A stretch of DNA of 64,000 nt from Datisca glomerata (taxonomy: Eukaryota > Streptophyta > Magnoliopsida > Cucurbitales > Datiscaceae). Within the stretch, counting starts at the first letter, position 1, and every line of letters starts with the position of its first letter. Both the position numbers and the translations under genes were made by a program. Location: assembly GCA_003255025.1 (NCBI GenBank), contig QANY01008257.1:382019-446018 (forward strand), written 5' to 3'. Positions 45,519 through 57,537 of the stretch are shown in pieces. The notes under the pieces were generated by a model. The model was not told where the DNA came from. It saw only the letters and a list, made by a program, of their open reading frames with translations, and ran no database searches.

Positions 45519-46124
45519 GAAACATACATTTGTCAGGACATCTTTTGGTTCTTTCATTGTAGATGCGATCACTTTCGTAAGCATCATTATGAAATTTCTT
45601 CATCTCATTAAGTTGTGAGGCATTTTTCTTTCCTGAACCTACCATATCAAAATTTTGCATCTTCACAACCCAAAATGCCTTATGTTCAAGTTCCACAGAT
45701 AAGTGGCGTGCCTTCCCAAAGACTAATAAAAAAGCTGACATGCCAAATGGTGTTTTATAGACTGTTCTATATGCCCACAAGGCATCATCATGCTTCTTTG
45801 ACCAATCTTTTCTTGAAGTATTGGTTGTCTTCTCCAATATATTCTTCAACTCTTGGTTAGAAATTTTAACTTGGCCATTCGTTTGAGGATGAAAAGGTGT
45901 AGCTATCTTATGAGTGATCTTATATAAAGCAAGGAGAGAACTGAATGATCGGTTGTAAAAGTGTTTATCCCTATCACTAATAATGGTGTGAGAGATACCA
46001 AATCTCATAAAAATATTATTCCTCAAGAACCCAATATTATTCCTCAAGAACCCAAGCACGCTTTTGACGTTATTGGTAGGCAAGGTAACAACGTCCACCT
46101 ATTTGGACACGTAATTAACAGCTA
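45490..46124 (-). pseudogene. Athila integrase, core and C-terminal part
   Basis: The minus-strand frame starts VAVNYVSK at the SIRE boundary. It continues [30 protein letters not shown] (second catalytic Asp in SDRD) and [20 protein letters not shown] (the Glu position). Then come [20 protein letters not shown] and [12 protein letters not shown], hallmark sequences of Athila integrases. A 21 bp duplication repeats GFLRNNI. The first part of the protein is at 53879-53977. Confidence 0.8.
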
Positions 46125-46129
46125 CTAAG
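46125..46129. repeat. Target-site duplication of the SIRE-type element, left
   Basis: ctaag here pairs with ccaag at 53879-53883, four of five bases. Both copies fall exactly where the Athila integrase reading is broken. Confidence 0.7.
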
Positions 46130-47409
46130 TGTTAGCCTTATATATATATACGATATATTTTTTATGATAATAAAATATTGACGTTGCTAATAAATTTAGT
46201 CAAGCTTGCAGAAACTATTGGAAAAATTATCACAAGGCATTCTAATTGAAGAGGATAAAAATATTTATTTTCATAGGATAAAGATTGAAGATCATGAAGA
46301 TATTTATTTTCATATAATTTTTATAAAGAACTTACTCATTTTATTTACCTTTATTAAAGCTCAATTTATTTGGAGATGTCTATCCTTAAATTAAGTCTTC
46401 ATCCATAGAAAGCTTAAACACCAAAAATCATATATTTCTTGCACAATACACAAAATATATGAGATAGACATAATGGCAAAGCACAAACAAAGTAAATTTC
46501 AATTTCAAGTAGATAAAGAGAGATGGAGTTTACCCAAATAGTTTTTGACCATATTGTGTTATTTTGGGTAGGAGTATTCCTTGCCTTTTAGGTCAAGGAT
46601 TTTTTGTCCTCCTTATTAAGGATGAAGTGTCTTTTCCTTTGTCTATATTCAAAATTTGAAATTTTCCTTCATAAACCCTAACCTTCAAATCCTCTATAAA
46701 TACACTCAATTTCTCTTCACAAAACATAATTCATAACGAATAGACTTGCTCCTAAAACTCTCTCAATACTCTCTTAAATCTCTCTTAATATTTTGAGCTT
46801 TATACTTGTAAATTTCTTAAGTGAGCATGATTATTTTTTGTGAGCTTAGATTGGAGATTTTACTCATTTGAGAGAGTTATTGTAAGAGCTCACTTAATCT
46901 CCAAACACATAGCCTTGTGAGGTTAAGTTGGCACCCATAAGCTAATTGGGTTTGTGAGATTTGGTCTTCACCCTAAAGAAGATTGTAGGATTAAAAATCT
47001 TCAAGGGAGGGCTTTGGAGTGTGGACATAGTGATAGGATTTCCCAAACCAAGTAAAAATATCGTGTGCCTATCTTCTTCTCCTTCTTCTCTTTTTATTTT
47101 GTGCTATTTATTTTCTGCACTTATTTTCCACGCTATATTTTCCCGCACTTAATTTCCGTAATTTAATGTCCGAACTCTAAGTTTCTGTAATTATTTTATT
47201 TGCTTGGTTTATATTTCTGGATTTATATTATCGCATGCATTATTTACTTTAACGCTTTTATCTATTACTTATTTATCTTTTCAAGAGTTAAACTTGTGAA
47301 ATATTGAAGTTCATTCTTGAACATTCATTTTCCACTTGAGTGCAAAAAAAATTTAATTTGAACATGATCACCCAATTCACCCCCTCTTGAGTTGCCATAT
47401 CGATCTACA
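46130..47409 (+). repeat. 5' LTR of the SIRE-type element
   Basis: Starts TGTTAGCC and ends ...gatctaca. The 3' part (about 46670-46800) includes ctataaatacactcaatttc, a TATA-like box followed by the probable transcript start. It is collinear along its full length with 52627-53878. Confidence 0.9.
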
Positions 47410-47411
47410 AT

Positions 47412-47423
47412 TAGTATTAAAGC
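47412..47423 (+). promoter_or_regulatory. Primer binding site (decayed tRNA-Met type)
   Basis: TAGTATTAAAGC, two bases after the LTR, is the usual TGGTATCAGAGC with three changes. Confidence 0.8.
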
Positions 47424-47460
47424 TTGGAACTCAATACATAAGACTTAACTATCTTGAGTT

Positions 47461-48960
47461 ATGGCATCCATGAGTGGTTCTTTCATTGAAGTTCAATCTA
47501 CTACTAGACCTTCATTTTTCAATGATAATGATTATACTTATTGGAAAGCGAGAATGATGATTTATATTCAATCGATTGACTATGACTTATGGGATGTTGT
47601 TGAAAACGGTGCTTACATTCCATTCAAAATTGTGGATGGTAAAAATATTGCTAAATCAAGTAGTGAATGGAATGATGATGATAAAAATAAAATTTCTTTC
47701 AATGCTAAGACTATGAATGTTTTGTTTTGTGCCCTTGATAAAAATGAATTTAAGAGAATTTTTACATGTGAATCTGCTAAATCTATATGGCACATGTTAA
47801 AAGTCACACACGAAGGCACAAATCAAGTTAAAGAATCTAAAATTAGCATGCTTGTTCATGGTTATGAATTATTTAAAATGAAGCATGACGAATCCATACA
47901 TGATACGCTTACTCATTTTACCGATATTATTAATGGCATGAAATCTCTTGGTAAGACTTCTTCTAATGTTGAAATGAGAAGAAAAATTCTTAGGTGTCTA
48001 CCAAAGAATTGGGAGGCCAAGGTGACCGCCATCCAAGAAGCCAACGATCTCAACATACTTCCTCTTGAAGAACTATTGACTCATTGATGACGCATGAAAT
48101 GAGGCTAAACGAATATGATGAAGAAGATACATCAAAGAAGAAGACTATTGCACTAAAACCAACACTTGAATAATCTGATACTGAGAATGATGACTATGAT
48201 ATGGAATATGACATAGCCCTACTCATTAGACGATGCAATAAATTCTTAAATAGAAGGAAAAATGCTCCAACAAAAGATGATAAGAAGATACCAGACACAT
48301 AAAAACTGATTGTCTAAATCTAAGTAATGCCCTAAAGAATTTCAAAAGAAGAGCATTCAAGATATGAGACTGATGATAGCGACTCCGATGGAGACGAAGA
48401 AGAAGTTGCAAACATGTGTTTCATGCCACTAGAAGATTAGGTAAATTCTTCTAAGCTAACTTTAAATGACAAATCTAGTTATGAAGAACTTGAAAATGCT
48501 TTTGAAGAGTTTTATAGTGAATTTAAAAAACTTCGCTTGAAGAACAAAATTATGAAAAATGAATTTTCAAAACTTCAAGAAGAAAATGAGTCTTTGAAAA
48601 GTGAGAATTTGAAAATTAAAGCGAACTTACATGTTTTGCATCGAGACATTGTTCGAAGCCAATCAAAGATAAGGATTTAAATTCAACCATTTTAAAATTT
48701 ACAAATGGATGAAACAATCTTGACTAACTTCTTGGTAATCAAAGGAACGCTTCCGATAAAAAGGGATTATGATATCAACCTTTTCAAAAATAAAAATATC
48801 ACAAAAATATTTTTTTAAAACCAACACAATATCATCCTATTATTTGTCACTATTATGGAGTTAAAGGTCACAAAAATTATTCATGCTTTCATAAAAAGAA
48901 AGCTATTTTACATGAAATAAATGAATGGATTCTCTTCAACACTAACCCTCAAGGACCCAA
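47461..48960 (+). pseudogene. Copia gag (broken)
   Basis: ATG at 47461 opens MASMSGSFIEVQSTTRPSFF, then NDNDYTYWKARMMIYIQSID, the gag start of the UBN2-type in SIRE elements. The frame is open for 208 residues, then a stop (48087) and shifts break it. Later parts include a coiled-coil segment (48480-48680) and a zinc knuckle near 48839 reading CHYYGVKGHKNYSC, in which the second Cys has become Tyr. Confidence 0.85.
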
Positions 48961-49019
48961 AAACATTTGGGTACCAAAATTCAACTTTTAAATTCGTATG
49001 TTATAGGTATCATTGAAGA

Positions 49020-49545
49020 AGAAAGATAAATGATATATTGATAGTGGATGCTCGAGACATATGCCGATGATGAATCAAAACTCACTCAAATTTGTCGAAA
49101 GAAAGAATATGTCACCTTTGGAGGTGATAAGAAAGGTAAAAATCATTGGTATTGACTCCGTAAGTAATGACGTTTCTCATGCTATAGATAAAATTCTACT
49201 TGTAGATGGTCTAAAGTATAATATACTTAGCATAAGTCAACTTTGTCATAAAAATTGTAGAGTAATTTTTAAAAAATATTTTTGTCTAATTATTGATAAA
49301 GTGTCAAACAAAATTTTATTTGTTGGACAAAGGGACCAAAATGTCTACACTATTAATCTAAGTGATTTCCAAAATCATAATGAAAAATATTTTCTTTTTT
49401 TTATAATGATAGTTGGCTATGACATTGAAGGCTTGGGCATACTAGCATGGATTTATGTTCAAAACTATCAAAAAATTATTTAGTAAAAGGTCTTCAAAAA
49501 CTAAATGTTGTGAAAGACAAAATTTGTGATGCGTGCTAAATGGAT
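49020..49545 (+). pseudogene. Copia protease and integrase N-terminus (broken)
   Basis: YIDSGCSRHMP near 49040 is the aspartic protease active site. ILLVDGLKYNILSISQLCHK is the following conserved block. The pre-integrase zinc region appears as a damaged LGILAWIYVQN...LVKGL and ICDAC, ending at about 49545 where the sequence switches to a gypsy fragment in the opposite direction. Confidence 0.8.
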
Positions 49546-49988
49546 AAACATATAGTGTCAACTACCGATTTAATACTATAGACATTGAAACCCCATGAAG
49601 TCGAACAATCTCTCGAATATACAACTAAGCCCAAATCGTCAACTGAAAATGTAGTCTTGCCAGGAAAAAAGTGTGAAAACTTGATATGACGATCCACCAC
49701 AACCCAAATGGAGTTATAAACTTTTACCATCCTTGGTGGCCCTGAAACGAAATCCATAATCACATGCTCTCAATTCCATTCAGGAATACTTAATGGTTGC
49801 AAGATCCCATATGGTTGTTGTCTCTGAACCTTGATCTGCTGACACACCAAACATTTACTAACAAACTCAGTGATATCATGATTCATACCATTCCACCAAA
49901 AATATAACTTTAAATCATGATACATCTTAGTACTGCCAGGGTGCATTGTGTTTGGTGAACTATGAGCTGAATCATTACAATTAATACG
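49546..49988 (-). pseudogene. Reversed chromovirus (gypsy) integrase piece inside the copia element
   Basis: On the minus strand it reads AHSSPNTMHPGSTKMYHDLK, LYFWWNGMNHDITEFVSKCL and VCQQIKVQRQQPYGILQPL. Then come SIPEWNWEHVIMDFVSGPP (integrase core start) and IWVVVDRHIKFSHFFPGKTT. These are the zinc finger and first core residues of a Del/Tekay-type chromovirus integrase. The copia integrase is interrupted after ICDAC...DKHIVS and resumes at HIDLFDHSKIISLGG, with some copia residues missing. So a fragment replaced copia sequence, rather than a whole element inserting. Confidence 0.8.
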
Positions 49989-50610
49989 CATAGACCTATT
50001 TGACCATTCAAAAATTATAAGTCTTGGAGGTAATAACTATGCATTTTTCATAGTTGATGATTTTTCAAATTTTAAAGCATTTACATAGTTGATGAAATTT
50101 TTAAAGCATTTACATAGTTAATGAAACTTTAAAAGCATTTACAAATTTTTACAAACTAGTTCAGAAAGAAAAATGTTTTTCAATTTAAAAAAATAGAAGT
50201 GATCATGATAGAGAATTTAAAAATAGAAATTTTGAAACTTTTTACGAAGAAAATAGTTTTTTCACGTGAGATTTCTACTCCTAGAACTCCACAACAAAAT
50301 GGTGTTATTGAGAGGATAAATCAGTCCCGACAAGAAATGGCAAGAATAATGATAAATGAGAATAGCTTACCTAATTTCTGGTCCGAAGCTGTTAATTCAT
50401 CTTACTACATTATGAATCGTATTTTACTTAGACCAATTTTAAGCAAAACCCCTTATGAACTCTGGAAAAACAAAATTTCTAATATTAGTTATTATAAAGT
50501 TTTGGGGTGTAAATATTTTATTTTAAAAAATAAAGACAGCCTTAGTAAGTTTGATTTTAAAACTGACTTAGAAATCTTTTTAGGATATTCCACGTCTAGC
50601 AAAGCATAGA
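49988..50610 (+). pseudogene. Copia integrase core (broken)
   Basis: Resumes with HIDLFDHSKIISLGGNNYAF and FFIVDDFSNFKAF. It passes a local triplication of 'aaagcatttacatagttaat' (about 50075-50150), then shows REISTPRTPQQNGVIERINQ (catalytic Glu) and ARIMINENSLPNFWSEAVNS. The frame is damaged in the middle, and the GTEF-like catalytic Asp region is not clear. Confidence 0.75.
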
Positions 50611-50632
50611 GTTTATAATAGAAGAACATTAG

Positions 50633-51728
50633 TTGTGGAAGAATCCATGCATGTTGTCTTTGTTGAATCTATTCCCTCTAACATCTTTTATGATCAAGAT
50701 GATGAAATTATAAAAAAGATAGAAGGGGTTAATGTCAATACTAATAGAGGATTGAGTCACTCTTCCCAAAAAAAGTCAAAATGCAAGATTGCAACCAACT
50801 TCCAAAAGAATGGAAGTTTGTAAAAGATCATCCAAATGAGCTCTTAGTGGGAGACATATCAAAAGGGGTAGAGACCCGCTCTACGCTTCATAGTATTGGT
50901 AATGTTGCTTTTATTTATCAACTTGAGCTTAAATCTTTTATAGAGGTCGAAAAAGATGAATATCAGATAGCTGTTATACAAGAAGAACTTAATCAATTTG
51001 AAAGAAGTAATGTATGAGAACTTGTGTCTACACCCTCTAATCACTCGGTAATTGGTACTGAGTGGGTGTTTAGAAATAAAGTAGATGAAAATGGTATAGT
51101 TACTAGAAATATAGCTAGATTAGTGGGACAATGATATAATCAAGAAGAATGTATAGATTATGATGAAATTTTTACTCCCGTTGCTAGACTTGAATCAATA
51201 AGAATGATATTAGCCTTTGCATTTTTCAAAAATTTGGTTTTATATCAAATGGATGTCAAGAGTACGTTTTTAAATAGACACATTATGGAGGAAGTTTATG
51301 TAGAGAAATCTCTTGGTTTTTAAAGTTTGAATTTTCCAAATCATGTGTATAAACTTAAAAAGGCTCTATATGGACTAAAACAAGCTCCTAGAGCAGGTCT
51401 CTACCCATTTTGATATGTCTCCCACTAACACCATCTTCATAAATCAAAAGGCAATGATATTTTAATTGCCCAAATATATGTAGATATAATTTTTGGTGCT
51501 ACTAAAGAATCTTTGTGTAACAAATTTTCAAGCTCTATGAGTAGGGATTTTGAAATGAGCATGATGGGAGAATTGAACTTAATTGGACTACAAATCAAGC
51601 AAATAAAGGATGAGATCTTCATAAACCAAGAAAAATACACCAAGGATTTGCCCAAAAAGTTTGGCATGAAAAATGTGAAGGCAAATAATACTCCTATGAG
51701 TACCAAAGACAAAGTTGGACAAAGATGA
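50633..51728 (+). pseudogene. Copia reverse transcriptase (broken)
   Basis: Shows IQEELNQFERSNV, IGTEWVFRNKVDENGIVTRN, YDEIFTPVARLESIRMI and LYQMDVKSTFLN. At 51396-51428 a 33 bp inverted copy of 50844-50876 replaces the residues after GLKQAPRA. Reading then resumes at the QIYVDIIFGAT motif, where one Asp codon of YVDD is missing. Both changes would abolish activity. Confidence 0.85.
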
Positions 51729-52389
51729 GAAATGTAAAGACGTCGATATAAAGAAATATCGAGGTATGGTTGTATTTTTACTTTACTTAACTGCTAGTAG
51801 ACCTGATATCATGTTTAGTGTATATTTATATGCTCTTTTTCAAACTTGTTCCAAAGAATCACATTTACATGCTATTAAAAGAATTTTTAAATATTTATTT
51901 GGAATAACTAAATTTGGCATTTGGTATCTAAAATGTGATAATCTTGACTTAATTGGATATCATGATTCAGATTTTGCTGGGAGCTTAACCGACAGAAAAA
52001 ATACGAGTGATACATGTAAAGTTTTAAGACACTCACTTGTTTCTTGGTTTAGCAAAAAGTAAATTTCAGTAGCACTATCAACCGTCGAATCTAAATATAT
52101 TTCTGCATGTAGTTGTTGTGCTCAAATTTTGAGGATGAAGCAAACTCTAAAAGTTTTTTATTTAGTTTTTGAAAATGTTCCTATTAGATGTGATAATACT
52201 AGCACAATTAATGTTTCTGAAAACCCTCATTCTCGTACTAAGCATATAGATATTAGACATAATTTAATTCTAGACCATGTGCAAAAATGGGATATTTCAC
52301 TAGAGTTTGTAGACACTACAAATCAACTTACGAATATTTTCACAAAAGCATTAAATGTTAAAAGTTTTGTAAAAATAGGCTTACTTTGA
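51715..52389 (+). pseudogene. Copia RNase H and polyprotein end (broken)
   Basis: YRGMVVFLLYLTASRPDIMF, LIGYHDSDFAGSLTDRKNTS, SWFSKK, a stop, then STVESKYISACSCCAQ, IRCDNTSTINVSENP and HSRTKHIDIRHN follow in order. These contain the acidic residues of the copia RNase H. One internal stop at 52060 and few other changes. Confidence 0.85.
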
Positions 52390-52626
52390 GAATTTTAGAT
52401 ATAAGTTAAATATTATTTTCAACTTACCATGTCAAGATAAAAGTGTTTTTCTTCATTATTATTGGTTTTTTCTTGTTATGATAATAAAGGGGGAGAAAAT
52501 AGAATATGCTTAAGAGTTATATTTTTATCTTGATGGGTAAGCATATATTTAGGGAGAATAAATTAAATTTATTTGATTAAATACATTTTTGTCTCAGAGG
52601 GTTGTCGTCATAAAAAACGGGGAGCT
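52390..52626 (+). other. Copia 3' untranslated region and polypurine tract
   Basis: Contains ataaagggggagaaaa (about 52483), and aaaaaacggggagct directly before the 3' LTR, the latter being the likely polypurine tract. Confidence 0.7.
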
Positions 52627-53878
52627 TGTTAGCCCTATATATTTATGAGATAACTTTTGATGATAACAAAACATTGACGTTGCTAATAAATTTAATCAAG
52701 TTTATAGAGGCTATTGAAAAAATTAACACAAGGCATTCCAATTGAAGATCATGAAAATATTTATTTTCATAGAAGCTCATAAACCATGAAGATTGAAGAT
52801 CATAAAGATATTTACTTTCATGTAATTTTTATTAGGAGTTCACTCATTTTATTTTCCTTTATTAAAACTCAATTTATTTAGGGATGTTTATCCTTAAATT
52901 AAGTCTCCATCCATAAAAAACCTAAACACCAAAAATCATATATTTCTTGCACAATAGATAAAATACATGAGATGGATATAATGACAAAGCACAAAGAAAA
53001 TAAGTTTCAATTTCAAGTAGATAAAGAGAGATAAAACTTACCCAAATAATTTTTTTTACTATATTGTGTTATTTTGGATAGGAATATTTCTTGCATTTTA
53101 GGTCAATGATTTTTTGTCCTCCTTATTAAGGATAAATTGTCATTTCCTTTATCTATATTCAAAATTTAAATTTTTTTCCTGATAAACCCTAACCCCCATC
53201 GCCTCTATAAATACATCCAATTTCTCTTCACAAAACACAATTCATAGTCAAGAGACTTGTTTTTAAAACTCTCCCAATACTCTTCTAAATCTCTCTTAAT
53301 ATTTTGAGCTTTATACTTACAAAATTTCTTGAGTGAGCAAGATTATTTTTTTTGTGAGCTTAGATTGGAGATTCTACAGAGAGAGCTATTGTAAGAGGTC
53401 ACTTAATCTCGAAACACATAGCCTTGTAAGGTTTAGTTGGCACCCATAAGCCAATTGGCTTTATAATTTTTGGTCTTCACCCTTAAGAATATCGTGGGAT
53501 TAAAAATCTTCAAGGAGGCCTTGGAGCGTGGACGTAGGGATAAGATTTGTCAAACCACATAATAATATTGTGTGCCTATCTTCTTCTCCTTCTTCTCTTT
53601 TTATTTTTCGCACTTCAATTTCTCGCACTTAGTTTCCGTAATTTAAGTTTCCATAATTGTTTTATTTGCTTGCTTTATATGATCACATTTATAATATCAC
53701 AAGCATTATTTACTTTAACGCTTTTATCTATTACTTATTTATCTTTTCAAGAATCAAACTCATGGAACATTGAAGTTCATTCTTGAACTTTCATTTTACA
53801 CTTGAGTGCGAAATTTTTTTTAATTTGAACACGATCACCCAATGCACCCCCTATCTTGGTTTCCATATCGATCCTATA
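52627..53878 (+). repeat. 3' LTR of the SIRE-type element
   Basis: Starts TGTTAGCC, and ends cgatcctata in place of cgatctaca, followed by the ccaag target copy. It aligns end to end with 46130-47409 with many substitutions and small indels. Confidence 0.9.
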
Positions 53879-55090
53879 CCAAGGTGAATGGTTATTATAG
53901 GAAGGTGGGAAAGATCCAATGAAGTCTATACCCCAAACATCAAATAATTCAATATCTAAAATGTTTGAAAGAGGCATTTGGTTTATACTGGAGATATTTC
54001 CAATACTTTGGAAGTGGTCATAAGTTGAACGAAAGTTTGAGCATCCCTAAAAAGAGTAGGCCAAAAGAAACCAGACTGTAACACTTTAGCTCCAAAATGA
54101 CCTCCACAAGCTAACAATGATGAAGAATATCAACCATCTTATATTCATTGACAAATCTTCTAATTACTTTAACCAGGCCATGCTTCCTTAAATAAGGATC
54201 ATCCTAGTAGTAGTGCTTGGCCAAAGAAAGGAACATCTTCTTTTGTTTATAAGAGAGATAAGGAGGAAGGACATTGCTAGCAAGATAATTGACAAAGTCG
54301 TGCATACTATGGTGTCACTAAGGAGTGGACTGCAAAGAGTTGTTCATCAGGACGTTTCAACGATGGGGATAATGACAACATCAGATGGATCTTCTCAGTT
54401 CAACCGTGAAAGATGGTCCACCATCATGTTTTCAGATCCCTTTTATCTTAAATTTTCAAGTCAAATTCTTGTAGAAGAAGTGAATCAATCTGGGATTGGC
54501 ATATTTCTTTGATACAATTATTTCAAACTAGAGTGGTCTGTGTAAATGATTACTTTAGAACCAATTAAATTAGAGCAAAACATAATCGAAAGCAAACACT
54601 ACAGTCAGTAACTCCTTCTTAGAGGTGGCATAATCCAATTGAGCATCATTTAAAGTATAGCTAATATATAACATGATGTACATTGTCCTTCCTTTGACCT
54701 AGAACAGCTCCCATTGCATGGTCATTTGCATCGCACTTTATTTTAGATGACAAACTTCAATCAGGCGTCATAATGAAGGGGTTGTGGTCAATTTTTCTTT
54801 ATGTATCTTGAAACTTTCAAACATTCAGAATTAAACTGAAAATATGCATCTTTAAGAGGTAAATTGCACAACGGCTTTATAATCTTTGAAAAGCAATTGA
54901 AAGCAATGATAAAAGCCAACATGACCTATTAAACTCCGGACCCTTTTCAGTGATGTTGGCAGAGGCAAATTAGAAATGATCTCAATCTTTGCTCTATCAA
55001 CTTCAATTCCCTTTGCTAAATTTTGCGCCCATGCACTATCCCTTCTCGAATCGTAAAATAAAACTTCTCCCTATTCAAAACTAAATTTGT
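53879..55090 (-). pseudogene. Athila integrase start and degraded RNase H region
   Basis: The minus-strand frame near 53879-53977 reads MPLSNILDIELFDVWGIDFI and GSFPPSYNN, the start of the integrase core. It stops at the SIRE boundary and continues at 46124. Between about 54000 and 55090 only short stretches of the RNase H and zinc-finger region are readable, with many stops. Confidence 0.65.
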
Positions 55091-55635
55091 CTATTCACAA
55101 TGTTGAAGAACCTGTGCCAAGTTATCAAGACAATTATAAAAAGAATATCCAAAGATAGAAAAATCATCCACAAATACCACTATGAAGTGCTCAACCATGT
55201 CGGAGAAGATACTCATCATCCACCATTGAAAAGTAGCTAGAGCATTACATAACCCAAAAGGAAAACAGACAAGTAAATGTACCAAATAGACAAGTGAATG
55301 TCATTTTATCTTGATCTTCGGGGGCTATGGGGATTTGATTATATCCTAAATAACCATCCGAAAAGATGTATTAGGCGTGACTAGCCAATCTCTCCAACAT
55401 TTGATCAATGAAAGGTAAAAGGAAATGATCTTTTCTTGTAGCAATGTTCAGTTTTTTATAGCCAGTGCACACTCTACATCCAATGACTGTACTTATAGGG
55501 ATGAGTCCATTGCTGTCCATTTTCACCAGAGTCATTCCTCCCTTTTTCGACATCACTTGTTTAGGACTCGCCCATTTGCTATAAAAATTGGGTAAATGGT
55601 GCCAGCATCAAGTAATTTAAGAACTTCAGCATGTA
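55091..55635 (-). pseudogene. Athila reverse transcriptase (broken)
   Basis: On the minus strand: EVLKLLDAGTIYPIF next to the copia boundary, SKKGGMTLVKMDSNGLIPIS, YKKLNIATRKDHFLLPFIDQ, MLERLA, then LVCFPFGLCNALATFQWWMM and VVFVDDFSIFG, with the catalytic FVDD. The residues between MLERLA and the FGLCNA block are damaged. The preceding part is at 61340-61560. Confidence 0.8.
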
Positions 55636-55640
55636 CCACA

Positions 55641-57523
55641 TGTTGGAATTATGTCCATAAAATAAGGTGTAATAACTATTTGTGAGTATTTAGTTATTTG
55701 TCTGACATTTATATAATACTAAATTTTATGAATAAATGAAATATTTCCTTTCATTAAGTATTTATAGTTTACTCAAGTCCTGAAACTATTGTCAACATAA
55801 GAAGAGCAAAGAAAGAGGTGTCTTCTAGACAAACTCTTTTGAAATAGTTCAGAATATTATTTGCAGTCTCAGGTTTGACTAGGCAATCGAGTCTGATTAC
55901 GACTGTTAGGTTGAATCAAATGATGCCGGCTTTGGGGCATGGTAGTGGAGACTCTAATGGTTGGCCTAGACGTGTTATGAAACATGTTGAATACACCAGT
56001 AACCAATTAGTTTGGAGTAAATTCATTTATCTAACTCTAAATCTAACTGTTATACATATAAGGGTATTTTCATAATTACCTTAATCTTGAGGTGAATACA
56101 AAACTTCACTTAGTTAGTTGCGATCTTTGATATACCAAAAGAGTGAGCTCGAATTCCCAAACAATACCTCAAATGTTGGGATCATGATTCAACTATGTTG
56201 AAGTTGTGTGATTCACAGATATAGAAATTCGTGGCGAGATTGCAAATGCAACAATATCACCTTATGCTCTATTGAGGGATATGTGAATAAATTAACTCGG
56301 CCAAGTATTCGATGAAATGAATCATTGAGTAAGACATGGTGAACTGTACGAGACAATTCATTGTTATGTCTTTCTTATTCATAATTAATAAAGGAGATAA
56401 GAAAATAATAACTAGAGGGGTAAAATAGTAATTTTACATCTCACTCTTGTTACTGATATTCACGAAGAGTAATATGTTAATATATCCTGTGGACTATGAA
56501 ATAAAAGAGTTTATTTACACCAACAGGAAATATAGCGCGCATGAATCGTGAGTTAATTCGGCATCAGACCTATTGTGGAGTCGTACGATGCCAAGATTAA
56601 ATAGGTCAAAAATTTATGGAGATAAACTCACCGAGTATTTGAATCCTATGACTTTATTCATGTAGGTCCATTTGGTCTCAAGAGTAGCTCATAAGGACAT
56701 GAATGAAAAATAACATCTATTGGACCAAAAATGTGTTTTGGACTAAGGTACACTTCTCGAATCCATATGTGATGGGTGTCATCACTAAAGTAGTAAAAAG
56801 AAAATTTAATGTTCAAATTAATTAATATGTTATTTTCTAATTATTGGATAATTAGTGAATAAAAAAATTACTTAATTAATTGATATAGATCAGTTTAATT
56901 TATCAATTAGGATTAATGTATTAGGACAAAGTATTGACTCTAGGGAGATGTGTAATTTTCAACAATAGCAAAGTAAATGAGATTTTTTTTGGATATTTAA
57001 AATATATGGGTATATGTCTAAATTCCGTAATTATTATATAAGATATGGCAATAAAGTTGCATATCTAACCCTGAACATAGTGTGTGAATACACAGAGTAT
57101 AGAAAATAGATAATCTCCCATCCTTAACTGTTGCCGCCGAAAACCAAGAAGGAGAAGGAAAACTTCAATTTTTCTTCTCCAGTTATTTTGAGAGCCCACA
57201 CTCAATTTCTGATCAACATCTAATTGAGATATAATTATGAATGCTACGAGTACTTGTTGGTGTGAAGCCCGATTCGAGCTCTACGAAGAACGAATAACAC
57301 TAGATAATCAATTGGATTCCACCAAGTCCGAAAATCTCTGATACAAGAAATGTATAATATTATGTTTACCTCTTCTAAATATGTCAATCAATATATGCAT
57401 GGTCATAAAAGGTTTTATATTTAATATGATTAAATGGTTGATGTGAAAATTTTTTTATTTTCCACCCATGAATTGTTCGTTGTTCATTGATTTTTCCTCA
57501 AATTTTTAAAATCGGATCCAACA
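55641..57523 (+). repeat. 5' LTR of the deleted copia element
   Basis: Starts TGTTGGAATTATG and ends cggatccaaca. From about 56195 onward it is collinear with 60000-61338. Confidence 0.85.
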
Positions 57524-57525
57524 AT

Positions 57526-57537
57526 TGGTATTAGAGC
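57526..57537 (+). promoter_or_regulatory. Primer binding site, tRNA-Met type
   Basis: TGGTATTAGAGC, two bases after the LTR, differs at one base from the common TGGTATCAGAGC. Confidence 0.85.

Larger units (their letters stand above)
46130..53878 (+). mobile_element. SIRE/Maximus-type Ty1/copia element with both LTRs
   Basis: 5' LTR 46130-47409, a decayed initiator tRNA-Met primer site, gag, protease, integrase, reverse transcriptase, RNase H, a polypurine tract (about 52612-52626) and 3' LTR 52627-53878. The order protease-integrase-reverse transcriptase is that of copia. The RNase H sequence (SCCAQILRMKQTLK, HIDIRHNLILDHVQKWDISL) resembles the SIRE/Maximus lineage. The two LTRs have clearly diverged, so the insertion is not recent. 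Internal stops, a foreign insert and deletions make it inactive. Confidence 0.85.
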
